In this document: positions 1-7,365 of the stretch, in pieces | Layout of the letters: each line of letters opens with the position of its first letter | Numbering within the stretch: position 1 is the first letter of the stretch | Source: Methanosarcina sp. | GTDB lineage: Archaea > Halobacteriota > Methanosarcinia > Methanosarcinales > Methanosarcinaceae | Length of the DNA: 10,378 bases | Assembly: GCA_017883485.1 (NCBI GenBank) | Contig: JADGNM010000059.1 | Span: 1-10,378 of the forward strand | Reading direction: 5' to 3' | Position numbers and translations under genes: made by a program | Notes under the pieces: model-generated | What the model saw: only the letters and a program-made list of their open reading frames with translations | The model's database searches: none | Told to the model about the DNA's origin: nothing

Positions 1-273
1 TTATGCCAGAAACTGTTTTCCTTGTTTGCTTCAATGTGGAGGCATGCAGGCATTTAAGGAAAATCTTACATGAAATTTTTGGAGTTTAATTTATATTCAA
101 ATCTCTGGCATTGTACTATGCATCCAGTTATGCCTTGTTTTTTATTTCATAATCGAAACCTACTTTAAAAATATATTAAATATCCTTAATTCACATTTTT
201 AACACAATAAGTTTGACACTTTAGAGTACTTATATCAGAAGAGTATTCTCCCCCTCTCATTTATAGAGGATTG

Positions 274-281
274 TTTATATA
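274..281 (+). promoter_or_regulatory. Candidate archaeal TATA box
   Basis: The sequence TTTATATA matches the archaeal TATA consensus closely. A start site about 25 nt downstream would lie near 305 and produce a long leader before the TPR gene at 581. No clear purine-rich BRE stands out just upstream. The assignment rests on the motif alone, and the region is AT-rich, so chance is possible. Confidence 0.35.
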
Positions 282-414
282 TAGTGTAAAGAAAATAGAT
301 CCTGAATTGAAGTGAATAATAATATAAGACGATATGAGCCTTTAGTCTGAATATGACATAAGACTTTATTCTGGAGTTTCAGTATTATTTTCAACAGTTA
401 ACGCAAGGAAGATT

Positions 415-450
415 GTTCTGAAAATCGTTCCGGAGACTGTTCCGGAAAAC
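415..450 (+). repeat. Three tandem 12-nt units (GTTCYGRARAYY type)
   Basis: Units at 415-426, 427-438 and 439-450 read GTTCTGAAAATC, GTTCCGGAGACT and GTTCCGGAAAAC. The last two share GTTCCGGA, which contains the palindrome TCCGGA. The regular spacing of just over one helical turn suggests a site for a repeating DNA-binding protein, but nothing else in the window identifies such a factor. They lie between the upstream TATA box and the TPR start. Confidence 0.45.
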
Positions 451-463
451 TTATAGAAAGTCA

Positions 464-478
464 GGCCTTTATGAGGCC
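464..478 (+). repeat. Short inverted repeat / hairpin in the TPR leader
   Basis: GGCCT (464-468) and AGGCC (474-478) form a 5-bp stem with a 5-nt loop. No T-tract follows, so it is not an evident terminator. It may be a small leader hairpin if the upstream promoter is used. Confidence 0.3.
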
Positions 479-580
479 CATTATATCGCCCAGCAAGTGA
501 GATATATAGTAATTTAATATCAGATTTTATACATTTAATCGGATTTATGGACCTGCAGGAAGAATTTTAAGAGAAAGGGA

Positions 581-3500
581 TTGGAGGAATTATTTATCAG
601 TTACGATGAAGCCTTTCAACGAGGCCTTGACCTGGTCAAACACAAAAGGTATGAAAAATCAATTTTTGTTTTCAACAGAATTCTGGAAAAAAATCCCGGG
701 CATACAGGAGCCCTTTTTTATAAGGGCCTTGCCCTGATGGAAATTAAAAAACCCGGAGAAGCCCTCAATTCTTTTGATCAAGTCTTGCAGTTAGAACCAG
801 GAAACTCCAGTGCCCTGTATAAAAGAGGAACCGTTCTGGCAGCTCTCGGAAGGCTCGAAGAAGCCCTGGAAGCCTGCGATAAAGCGCTTGAGGTTAGCCC
901 GGATTCTGGGAAAACCTGGTACCGGAAAGGGCTTATACTTGCCGAACTGGGAAGAAACGAAGCTTCTACCCTCTGCTTTGAAAATGCACTTAAACTTGAA
1001 CCCGGATGCGGAGCTGCCTGGTATGCAATTGGAGTAGCAGCCGGAAAAGCAGGCAGGTACGAAGAAGCTCTGGAAAGCTTCGTGCATGCACTTGAGACCA
1101 ATCCCAAAGATACAGAAGCCTGCTATGCAAAAGGCCTGGTTTTTGCAAAGCTTGAGGAATATGGAAAAGCCATTGAATGCTTTAATCTTTTAATTCAGGA
1201 AAATCCGGGGTATTTAGCTGCCCTGGAGCAAAAAGCTCTTTCACTGGCAAAACTTGGAAAATACGAAGAGGCTCTGGAATGTATTGATGCTTTTTTAAGA
1301 AAGGTTCCTGACAGTGAGACTGCGCTCTATACCAGAGGGATTCTTTTAAACGAACTCTCTCGCTATGAGGATGCTGGAAAAACTTTTTCGAATATACTGA
1401 AAGTCAATTCCGGGAATAAAGAAATCTGGCTCAGGAAAGGTCTTGCTCTGATCCAGCTGCTCAGGCTAAATGAAGCGATTGACGCTTTTGAAGAAGCCAT
1501 CCGCCTTGACCCCAGCTACTTCGAAGCCTGGAACTCCAAATGCTTTGCTCTTATGAAACTCGAGGTCTATGAGGAAGCCCTGGAAGCTTTTGATTCGGTA
1601 CTTAAAGTTTATCCCGAAATGAAGGAATTCTGGTACAACAGGGCTCTTGCTCTTCTGAAACTGCAGCGCTTTGAGGAAGCTTCCCGGTCTTTTTCCAGGG
1701 TTACCGAACTTGACCCTGCCCATGGAGATGCCTGGTTTCAGCAGGGCCGGCTACTTGCCAGAATAGGAAAATACGAAGAGGCCCTCAAAGCCTTTGACTC
1801 CATGCTTGAATACCTTTCCGACTTTGCCGAAGCCCAGAAGTTAAGGGGCACATTGCTTATTGAATTAGGCCGCTTTGAAGAAGCCCTTGAGTCTCTTGGA
1901 AAGAGCCTTGAAAAAGAACCCGAAAACTATAATCTCTGGCTTCAGCAGGGTCGAATTTTCCTTGACAGTGGAAAATATGGGGATGCCCTGGAAGCTCTTG
2001 ATAAGGCTGTGGAATTAAAACCCGAATGCGAAGTCTGCTGGATGAATAAAGGTTTTGCACTCTATTCCCTGAAACGCTATGAAGAGGCACTTCTTGCCTT
2101 TGAAGGAGGTTTGAGGCTGAACCCCTTTCTGGAGACGGGCTGGAATAAAAAAGGGATAGTGCTCGGAAAGCTTGGGAAGACAGCGGAAGCCCTGGAAGCT
2201 TTTGGGGAAGCCATCAAACTCAGGCCTGATCTTGAGGACGCCTGGAGGAACAAAGGGCTTATTTTACTGGCTGCCGAAGATTATGAAAAGGCAGAAGAAG
2301 CTTTTGCCGAAGTCCTTAAAGCAAATCCGAGAGATCTCGATTCTACTTATAACAGGGGAATATCCCTGCTCAAATTAGGAAAACAGGAAGCTGCCCTTGA
2401 ATGCTTTAAAAATGTCCTCTCTCTCAATCCAGATTATCCCGATCTCTTCTTATACAGCGTAGGGATTGCACAGCTGGAACTTGGAAAGAAAGAAGAAGCT
2501 CTGGAAACTTTTGACAATTTTGCTAAAAAGAATCCCAAGGATTTGGAAATCCAGTGCAGAACAGGAAAACTTGCACTGGAACTTGGAAAATTTGAAACGG
2601 CCCTGCAGGCTTTTGAGCGTGTAATCTGCCAAAAACCGAAGTCTAAAGAAGCCTGGTACTTAAGGGGAATGTCCCATTTAAAACTGAAGCAATATGAAGA
2701 GGCAGTCAGGGATTTTAATAATGCTGTGGAAATTGATCCTGCATTTCAGGATGCCTGTTACCAGCTAGGTCTTTCCTGCTTTGAATTAAGAAATTTTGAG
2801 GATGCAGTAAGAGCTTTTGAGACAGTACTCAAAACCGATCCCAATAACCTTGATGCTATTTACATGAGGAGTCTCTCTCTACTGCGGTCAGAAAAATATG
2901 AAGAAGCTGCTTCAGGCTTCAAGAGAGTCCTTGAAACAGATCCGTCCCATTCTGAAGCCTTTGCACACCTGGGCACAGCCTTATTCAAAATGGGACTTGC
3001 TTTAAAAGCCCTTGGGAATACTCAGGAGGCGTCAGCTATTTTCGATTATGTCCTTGAACTGAAACCCGACTGCGCGCAGGCCCTTGAACAGAAAGGCTAC
3101 GCTCATTTAGAACTAAATGAATATGAGGAGGCAGTTGAGGCGTTTAAAGCAGCACTTGAACACTGCCCGGAAAAAGATGATCTGCACTACTGCAGAGCTG
3201 TTGCCTGTTTCAGGCTGGGCAACTTTGAAGAAGCCCTGGTTTCTTTTGAAAATGCCCTTGACCTGGGCTGCCAGAAGCCGGATCTTCAGTATTATACCGG
3301 GATTTCCTGCTTTGAAATCAAGGAGTATGAAAAAGCGGTAAAAGCCTTTGATATCGTCCTTGAAACCACATTACCTGATCCCGAGATTCTGCGTAAAAAG
3401 GCCCTTGCCCTCTTCGAACTCGGAAGGGCAGAAGAAACTGTTTCGGCAGTCAATTCTCTCCTTGAATTTGCAGTTGAAAACTTTGACAGAGAAAACGGAG

Positions 3501-5236
3501 GAGAGAATGTAGATGATGGGGAGAGTGTAGAAGGAATTGAAGAAAAAAACCTGGAAGGAAACTCAGAAGAAAACTATCGGGCTTCTGAAGAACTGCTGGA
3601 AAAGTTTGCTTCCTCCCTGATAGAACTTGGAAAATATGAAGAGGCACTGTTACCACTTGGAAAACTTACAGCGAGCGAATCAGCTTCGAAAGAGGTGATT
3701 TATAATAAAGGAGTCGTACTTCTCGAACTCGGTAGACTGGAAGAAGCTCTTGAGATATTTTCTGAACTTCTTTCATTTTATCCTGAACTTAAGAAAGCAT
3801 GGTACAGGATAGGGCTCATTCTCTTTTCTCTGGGAAAATATGCAGAAGCCATTGAAGCCTTCGAAGAAGCTATCCAAAAAGATCAGGTAGAAGATTATGG
3901 ACTAAATGATTACGAGACCGAAGACGACTGGATAAAGTTAGGGCTTTCCTATCTCAAAACTGAATCCTATGAAGAAGCCCTTGAGGTTTTTGAGAAAATC
4001 CTTGAGAAGAAACCAGGGGCTACAGAGGTATGGTACGTCAAAGGACTTGCCTTCAGAGGGCTTGGGCAGCACCATAATGCAGTAGGAGCTTTTGAAAGGG
4101 TACTTGAACTCGATTCTACCCTGGAAGCAGCCTGGGAGCAAAAGGGGCTTTCCCTCCTCGGACAGAACAGATACGAAGAAGCCCGCCAGTCCTTTAATTC
4201 GGTCCTGATCCTGAACCCTAAGAACGTAAATGCTCTTTACAGCCGCTCAACAGCCAATTTCAAGCTCCTGCGCTTTAAGGAAGCTTCCAGGGACCTGGAA
4301 AAGATGCTCTTTCTTGCTCCGGATTTTCCGGACTGTCTGGAAGCCTGTTACAGACTAGGGATTGCTAAAATTGAATTTCAGGACTATGAAAAAGCCCTGA
4401 TAGCTTTTGACATGATTCTGGAGCAAGCACCCACACACAGGGAAGCACTTCGTCAGAGGGCTCGCGTGCTTTTTAACCTTGGGAGATATGCGGATGCTGT
4501 CGAAGCTTTTGAAATGCTACTGGAACCTGCTCCCGAAGACCCGGAAATCCTGAATTATCTTGGACTCTGCCTCCTAGAACTCAATAACTCCAAGGAAGCC
4601 CTGATAGCTTTCGAAAAAGCCGCACTTTTTAATCCAGGGGATGAAGAAGCCTTCTACAACGCAGCAACTACCCTTATCAAGCTTGATAGGACTAAGGAAT
4701 CCCTGAGCTATTTTGACCGCATACTTGATTTCTCCCCTGATAATCTCGATGCCCTGAACTATAAGGGAATTGCCTTCTGCAAACTCGAGCTGTACAGGGA
4801 AGCCCTGAAAACTTTTGACCTCGTGCTGGAAAAGGATCCTGAGAACATCAAGGCGATCTATAATGTAGGAGTGGTCTGTTTCAAACAGAAACTTTATGAG
4901 ATTGCATGCAAAGCATTTAGCGAGACCATTGCCCTCGACCCCAGTCACGAGCAGTCTCTGAGATATCTCGGCATCTCCCTTGCCAAGCTCGGGGATTATG
5001 AAGAAGCTCTGCAAATATTTGACAGGCTGCTCAGGATAAACCCTCGAGATGTGCAGTCCATGAATTACATAGGAGTTATCCTCGGAAAAATGGAAAGGTA
5101 TGCAGAAGCAATAAGGGTTTTCGATGAGATTCTCCGCCTTTATCCTGGCATGGTAGACGCAAAGAAAAAGCTTGAAGCCCTAAAATGTCTTGAAAACAGA
5201 GAAGAAATTCCTGAAAACGAAGAGGAAAAGTCTTGA
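581..5236 (+). CDS. Giant tetratricopeptide repeat (TPR) protein, 1551 aa
   Basis: The product is a cytoplasmic-type protein with no signal peptide or membrane segment, built from roughly 40 or more TPR units of 34 residues. The recurring core is like 'YEEALEAFDKALELNP' followed by 'AWYNKGLALLKLGR'. The first unit begins near residue 9. An acidic, low-complexity linker at about 964-1006 (rich in Glu, Asn and Gly) divides the array into about 28 units before and 15 after. TPR superhelices bind peptides and assemble complexes; no catalytic domain is fused, so the partner and role cannot be stated. The start is TTG at 581, the first possible start after the in-frame stop at 536-538. The upstream AAGGGA is a poor, too-close ribosome binding site, and GGAGG at 583-587 overlaps the start codon itself, so the start is uncertain. 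One unit near residue 805 carries a small insertion (FKMGLALKALGN). The family is certain, the function unknown. Confidence 0.93.
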   Translation: MEELFISYDEAFQRGLDLVKHKRYEKSIFVFNRILEKNPGHTGALFYKGLALMEIKKPGEALNSFDQVLQLEPGNSSALYKRGTVLAALGRLEEALEACDKALEVSPDSGKTWYRKGLILAELGRNEASTLCFENALKLEPGCGAAWYAIGVAAGKAGRYEEALESFVHALETNPKDTEACYAKGLVFAKLEEYGKAIECFNLLIQENPGYLAALEQKALSLAKLGKYEEALECIDAFLRKVPDSETALYTRGILLNELSRYEDAGKTFSNILKVNSGNKEIWLRKGLALIQLLRLNEAIDAFEEAIRLDPSYFEAWNSKCFALMKLEVYEEALEAFDSVLKVYPEMKEFWYNRALALLKLQRFEEASRSFSRVTELDPAHGDAWFQQGRLLARIGKYEEALKAFDSMLEYLSDFAEAQKLRGTLLIELGRFEEALESLGKSLEKEPENYNLWLQQGRIFLDSGKYGDALEALDKAVELKPECEVCWMNKGFALYSLKRYEEALLAFEGGLRLNPFLETGWNKKGIVLGKLGKTAEALEAFGEAIKLRPDLEDAWRNKGLILLAAEDYEKAEEAFAEVLKANPRDLDSTYNRGISLLKLGKQEAALECFKNVLSLNPDYPDLFLYSVGIAQLELGKKEEALETFDNFAKKNPKDLEIQCRTGKLALELGKFETALQAFERVICQKPKSKEAWYLRGMSHLKLKQYEEAVRDFNNAVEIDPAFQDACYQLGLSCFELRNFEDAVRAFETVLKTDPNNLDAIYMRSLSLLRSEKYEEAASGFKRVLETDPSHSEAFAHLGTALFKMGLALKALGNTQEASAIFDYVLELKPDCAQALEQKGYAHLELNEYEEAVEAFKAALEHCPEKDDLHYCRAVACFRLGNFEEALVSFENALDLGCQKPDLQYYTGISCFEIKEYEKAVKAFDIVLETTLPDPEILRKKALALFELGRAEETVSAVNSLLEFAVENFDRENGGENVDDGESVEGIEEKNLEGNSEENYRASEELLEKFASSLIELGKYEEALLPLGKLTASESASKEVIYNKGVVLLELGRLEEALEIFSELLSFYPELKKAWYRIGLILFSLGKYAEAIEAFEEAIQKDQVEDYGLNDYETEDDWIKLGLSYLKTESYEEALEVFEKILEKKPGATEVWYVKGLAFRGLGQHHNAVGAFERVLELDSTLEAAWEQKGLSLLGQNRYEEARQSFNSVLILNPKNVNALYSRSTANFKLLRFKEASRDLEKMLFLAPDFPDCLEACYRLGIAKIEFQDYEKALIAFDMILEQAPTHREALRQRARVLFNLGRYADAVEAFEMLLEPAPEDPEILNYLGLCLLELNNSKEALIAFEKAALFNPGDEEAFYNAATTLIKLDRTKESLSYFDRILDFSPDNLDALNYKGIAFCKLELYREALKTFDLVLEKDPENIKAIYNVGVVCFKQKLYEIACKAFSETIALDPSHEQSLRYLGISLAKLGDYEEALQIFDRLLRINPRDVQSMNYIGVILGKMERYAEAIRVFDEILRLYPGMVDAKKKLEALKCLENREEIPENEEEKS

Positions 5237-5387
5237 AATCAAAATTGCGCTGTCGATTACTGTGTTTTTAATTAAAGTCAATTATTTTCTAATCGGTGTA
5301 TTTTACCTTATCTTTCTTTTAGGACTATATCCCTTGATTATTAACTCCATAATCAGGACAATCTTTGTTCCAGCAAAGAAATTGTGA
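5190..5387 (+). CDS. Doubtful small hydrophobic ORF, at most 65 aa
   Basis: This open frame overlaps the last 47 nt of the TPR gene in another frame. The first part (to about residue 19) is lysine-rich only because it reads the TPR coding strand. From residue 21 on it is strongly hydrophobic (for example FLIGVFYLIFLLGLYPLII) and would form one or two membrane segments. Possible starts are TTG 5190 or GTG 5262, the latter giving about 42 residues; neither has a convincing ribosome binding site, although GAGG occurs at 5222-5225. Hydrophobic translations arise easily from T-rich DNA, and this T-rich stretch may instead serve as the transcription terminator of the TPR gene. Confidence 0.15.
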   Translation: MKTEKKFLKTKRKSLEIKIALSITVFLIKVNYFLIGVFYLIFLLGLYPLIINSIIRTIFVPAKKL

Positions 5388-5411
5388 ATGAAAGTACTTG
5401 AAGACTTTCAT
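5388..5411 (+). repeat. 8-bp hairpin between TPR gene and ligase
   Basis: ATGAAAGT (5388-5395) and ACTTTCAT (5404-5411) are perfect inverted arms separated by 8 nt. It is not followed by a run of T, so termination at this site is not evident. It could be an operator or an RNA processing signal. Confidence 0.35.
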
Positions 5412-5449
5412 GTCAAATTGAGAATGCAAGCTATAAAGACCGGGTAAGG

Positions 5450-5462
5450 AATAATAATATTA
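5450..5462 (+). promoter_or_regulatory. Weak TATA-like stretch before the ligase gene
   Basis: AATAATAATATTA lies about 40-50 nt before the ligase start, a distance that would give a short leader. It is the best AT-rich candidate in the spacer. A palindrome AAAACGTTTT follows at 5474-5483. Confidence 0.2.
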
Positions 5463-5498
5463 AGGAAAATCTCAAAACGTTTTTTCGTGGAGAGTTAT

Positions 5499-7238
5499 AT
5501 GGCTCAGTTTATGGAGCTTGCTGAGGTTTTTGAAGAGCTTGAGAAGATAGCATCCCATAAAGAGATAGTCAGGAAAATTGCTGATTTATTTTTAGGACTT
5601 GAAGGAAAGGAAGTAAGGGATAGTGCATATCTTTTTCTCGGGAGTATAGGCCCTGCCTTTGAGAATCCTACGCTCGGAATGGGGGATAAGCTTGCTTTAA
5701 AAGCTATTGCAGGGGCATACGGAGTTTCCGAAGAGGAAGTTAAAGAAAGGTATGCAAGGACAGGGGACCTTGGGGATGTTGCATTTGAACTGAACCGGAA
5801 GGGAGAAGGAAATTCCCTGACAATTGAGGATGTCTTCAGCAGGCTCAACGAAATAAAAAAAGCCACAGGAAAAGGAAGTCAGGATGAAAAGATCAGGCTC
5901 CTTTCCGAAATCTTGCAGCGGGCCAGGCCTGAAGAAGGCAAATATATCCTCAGAATCACCCTCGGAAAGCTGAGGCTGGGATTTGGGGACCAGTTTTTGC
6001 TCGAGGCATTTTCTATTGCCTTTGCAGGAGACAAAAAATATCTGGGAAGAATCAAAGAGAGCTACAGTGTTTGCACTGACATCGGAGAGCTTGCAGAAGC
6101 CCTTGCCAGGTATGGGCCTGGGGAATTGGGGCATTTCTCCATAAGGCTGGGCAGACCTGTCAAGTCAATGCTTGCCCAGCGTGTGGAATATTTTGAAGAG
6201 CTTGAAAAAAGAATTCCAGGAGAAAAGGCTGCTGAAGAAAAATATGACGGAGAAAGAGTACAGATCCACAAAAACGGAAATGAAATACAGGCCTTTTCTC
6301 GAAGGCTTGAGAACATAACCTCCCAGTACCCGGATATCGTCGAGGCTATCAGGAAGAATATCCCTGTGGACAAGGTAATTATTGATGGGGAAATAATAGC
6401 ATATGTCCAGAAGGGAGAAGACTCGACAGAAGAGTTTCACCCTTTCCAGAAACTTATGCAAAGGCGTAGAAAGTATGAGGTTGAAAAGTATACTGAAATA
6501 CTCCCTGTTGCCGTATTCTTTTTCGATATTCTCTTTCTTGAAGGAAAATCTCTCCTAAAAGAACCCTACCCCAAAAGGAGGTCTCTGCTTGAAGAGCAGG
6601 TAAAGGAATCAGGGATTATCCGCCTGGCTAAAAGAAAAGTTACCGAAAGCCTTGAGGAAATCGAGGAATTTTTTAATGACGCCCTTGAAAAAAAGCTTGA
6701 AGGAATCGTAATTAAGTCTATGGACAATGATTCTATTTACGAGGCCGGAAAAAGGAGCTGGTTCTGGCTCAAATGGAAAGCAGAATATGCGAAAGGAATG
6801 AGAGAGACCTTTGATCTTGTAATTGTCGGAAAGTATTACGGGAGAGGAAGAAGGAAAGGCTCGTTCGGAGCTCTCCTCTGCGCAGCCCTCAACCAGGAAG
6901 AACAGCGCTTTGAGACCTTTACCAAAGTAGGCACCGGATTCACGGATGAGGACGCAAAAGAAATTGACAACCTGATTTCAGGACATATTGTACCGGAGAT
7001 CCCAAAGAACGTCGTCATAAAGAATAGAATGCTTCCAGATATTTTCATCGAGCCTGCTAAAGTTATTGAAGTTCTTGGTATGGAAATCACGGAAAGCCCG
7101 GGACATACTGCTGGAGAGGGAAAGGGAGAAACAGGGCTTGCACTGCGTTTTCCGCGTTTTTTACGTATTAGGCGTGACAAAGGACCCTATGAAGCTACGA
7201 CGGTTAAAGAGATAAGGGAATTGAAAGAAAGGACTTGA
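5499..7238 (+). CDS. lig: ATP-dependent DNA ligase, 579 aa
   Basis: This enzyme seals 5'-phosphate/3'-OH nicks through an enzyme-AMP intermediate, in Okazaki fragment joining and repair. All hallmark motifs are visible. Residues 1-200 form the helical DNA-binding domain. Motif I is KYDGER with the adenylated lysine at K248. Motif III is IIDGEIIA around D296, motif IIIa FFFDILFLEG at 340-349, motif IV EGIVIK at 401-406, and motif V WLKWK at 423-427. Motif VI, RFPRFLRIRRDK at 550-561, lies in the C-terminal OB-fold. Length is usual for archaeal/eukaryotic ligase I-type enzymes. I chose ATG 5499 because GGAGAG (5489-5494) sits at a proper distance; GTG 5487, four codons upstream, also opens the frame but overlaps that ribosome binding site. 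ATG 5511 is another possibility. It is followed by polX after 127 nt on the same strand, fitting a repair pair. It appears intact. Confidence 0.96.
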   Translation: MAQFMELAEVFEELEKIASHKEIVRKIADLFLGLEGKEVRDSAYLFLGSIGPAFENPTLGMGDKLALKAIAGAYGVSEEEVKERYARTGDLGDVAFELNRKGEGNSLTIEDVFSRLNEIKKATGKGSQDEKIRLLSEILQRARPEEGKYILRITLGKLRLGFGDQFLLEAFSIAFAGDKKYLGRIKESYSVCTDIGELAEALARYGPGELGHFSIRLGRPVKSMLAQRVEYFEELEKRIPGEKAAEEKYDGERVQIHKNGNEIQAFSRRLENITSQYPDIVEAIRKNIPVDKVIIDGEIIAYVQKGEDSTEEFHPFQKLMQRRRKYEVEKYTEILPVAVFFFDILFLEGKSLLKEPYPKRRSLLEEQVKESGIIRLAKRKVTESLEEIEEFFNDALEKKLEGIVIKSMDNDSIYEAGKRSWFWLKWKAEYAKGMRETFDLVIVGKYYGRGRRKGSFGALLCAALNQEEQRFETFTKVGTGFTDEDAKEIDNLISGHIVPEIPKNVVIKNRMLPDIFIEPAKVIEVLGMEITESPGHTAGEGKGETGLALRFPRFLRIRRDKGPYEATTVKEIRELKERT

Positions 7239-7248
7239 AAGAAAGGAC
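7221..7248 (+). repeat. Perfect 14-nt tandem duplication across the ligase stop codon
   Basis: TTGAAAGAAAGGAC occurs at 7221-7234 and again, with no gap, at 7235-7248. The first copy encodes the last residues ELKERT before TGA. Because the second copy is followed by ATGA, a single-copy version would also end in ERT-stop, so the duplication leaves the protein unchanged. It looks like a slippage product. Confidence 0.85.
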
Positions 7249-7365
7249 ATGAAGTTTCTCGGGAAAAGAAAAGAGTAGAAGGGAAAGGTAGAACAAGAAA
7301 GAAATGAAGGTAGCATAAAAAATAAAAAATAGAAGAGGAGAAGTAAACGAGGAAGGGGGAAGTCG
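7239..7365 (+). other. Purine-rich lig-polX spacer with ribosome binding site
   Basis: The spacer is overwhelmingly A and G on the + strand, from the 14-nt duplication down to the polX start. No ORF or strong hairpin is seen, and such RNA would be largely unstructured. At its end AGGAAGGGGGA (7350-7360) is a good Shine-Dalgarno region for the TTG start at 7366. No clear TATA box separates the genes (only AAAAAATAAAAAAT at 7316-7330), so co-transcription with the ligase is plausible. Confidence 0.55.

Larger units (their letters stand above)
1..580. other. AT-rich non-coding region upstream of the TPR gene
   Basis: No convincing gene was found in either direction: stops are frequent, and the longest open stretch on the - strand near the left edge has no start codon. 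The region holds a TATA-like box (274-281), three 12-nt tandem units (415-450), a short hairpin (464-478) and a second weaker TATA-like stretch around 502-510. The 8-nt inverted arms ATGCCAGA (3-10) and TCTGGCAT (104-111) are probably chance. If transcription starts after the 274-281 box, the TPR mRNA would have a leader of roughly 275 nt; from the 502-510 box it would be about 50 nt. Confidence 0.6.

Noticed and set aside
3..111. 8-nt inverted repeat ATGCCAGA/TCTGGCAT suggesting a MITE
   Set aside because: The arms are short, no flanking target duplication was seen, and the inner sequence has no further structure.
547..570. Eight-codon upstream ORF (ATG GAC CTG CAG GAA GAA TTT TAA)
   Set aside because: No ribosome binding site precedes it and it is out of frame with the TPR gene; such short ORFs occur by chance.
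4574..5014. 146-codon ORF on the - strand within the TPR gene
   Set aside because: It is the antisense shadow of a GAA/CTT-rich repeat coding region; repeated FQGF and similar patterns mirror the TPR units and there is no ribosome binding site.
581..5236. Regular DNA periodicity that might resemble a CRISPR-like array
   Set aside because: The period is 102 nt, coding and imperfect, matching 34-residue TPR units rather than short identical repeats with unique spacers.
5388..5411. Hairpin as an intrinsic terminator for the TPR gene
   Set aside because: It is not followed by a T-run, and T-rich tracts directly after the TPR stop are better candidates, so it is listed only as an inverted repeat.
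5697..6134. 145-codon ORF on the - strand within the ligase gene
   Set aside because: It is fully opposite an unambiguous DNA ligase reading frame and its translation has no recognisable protein character.
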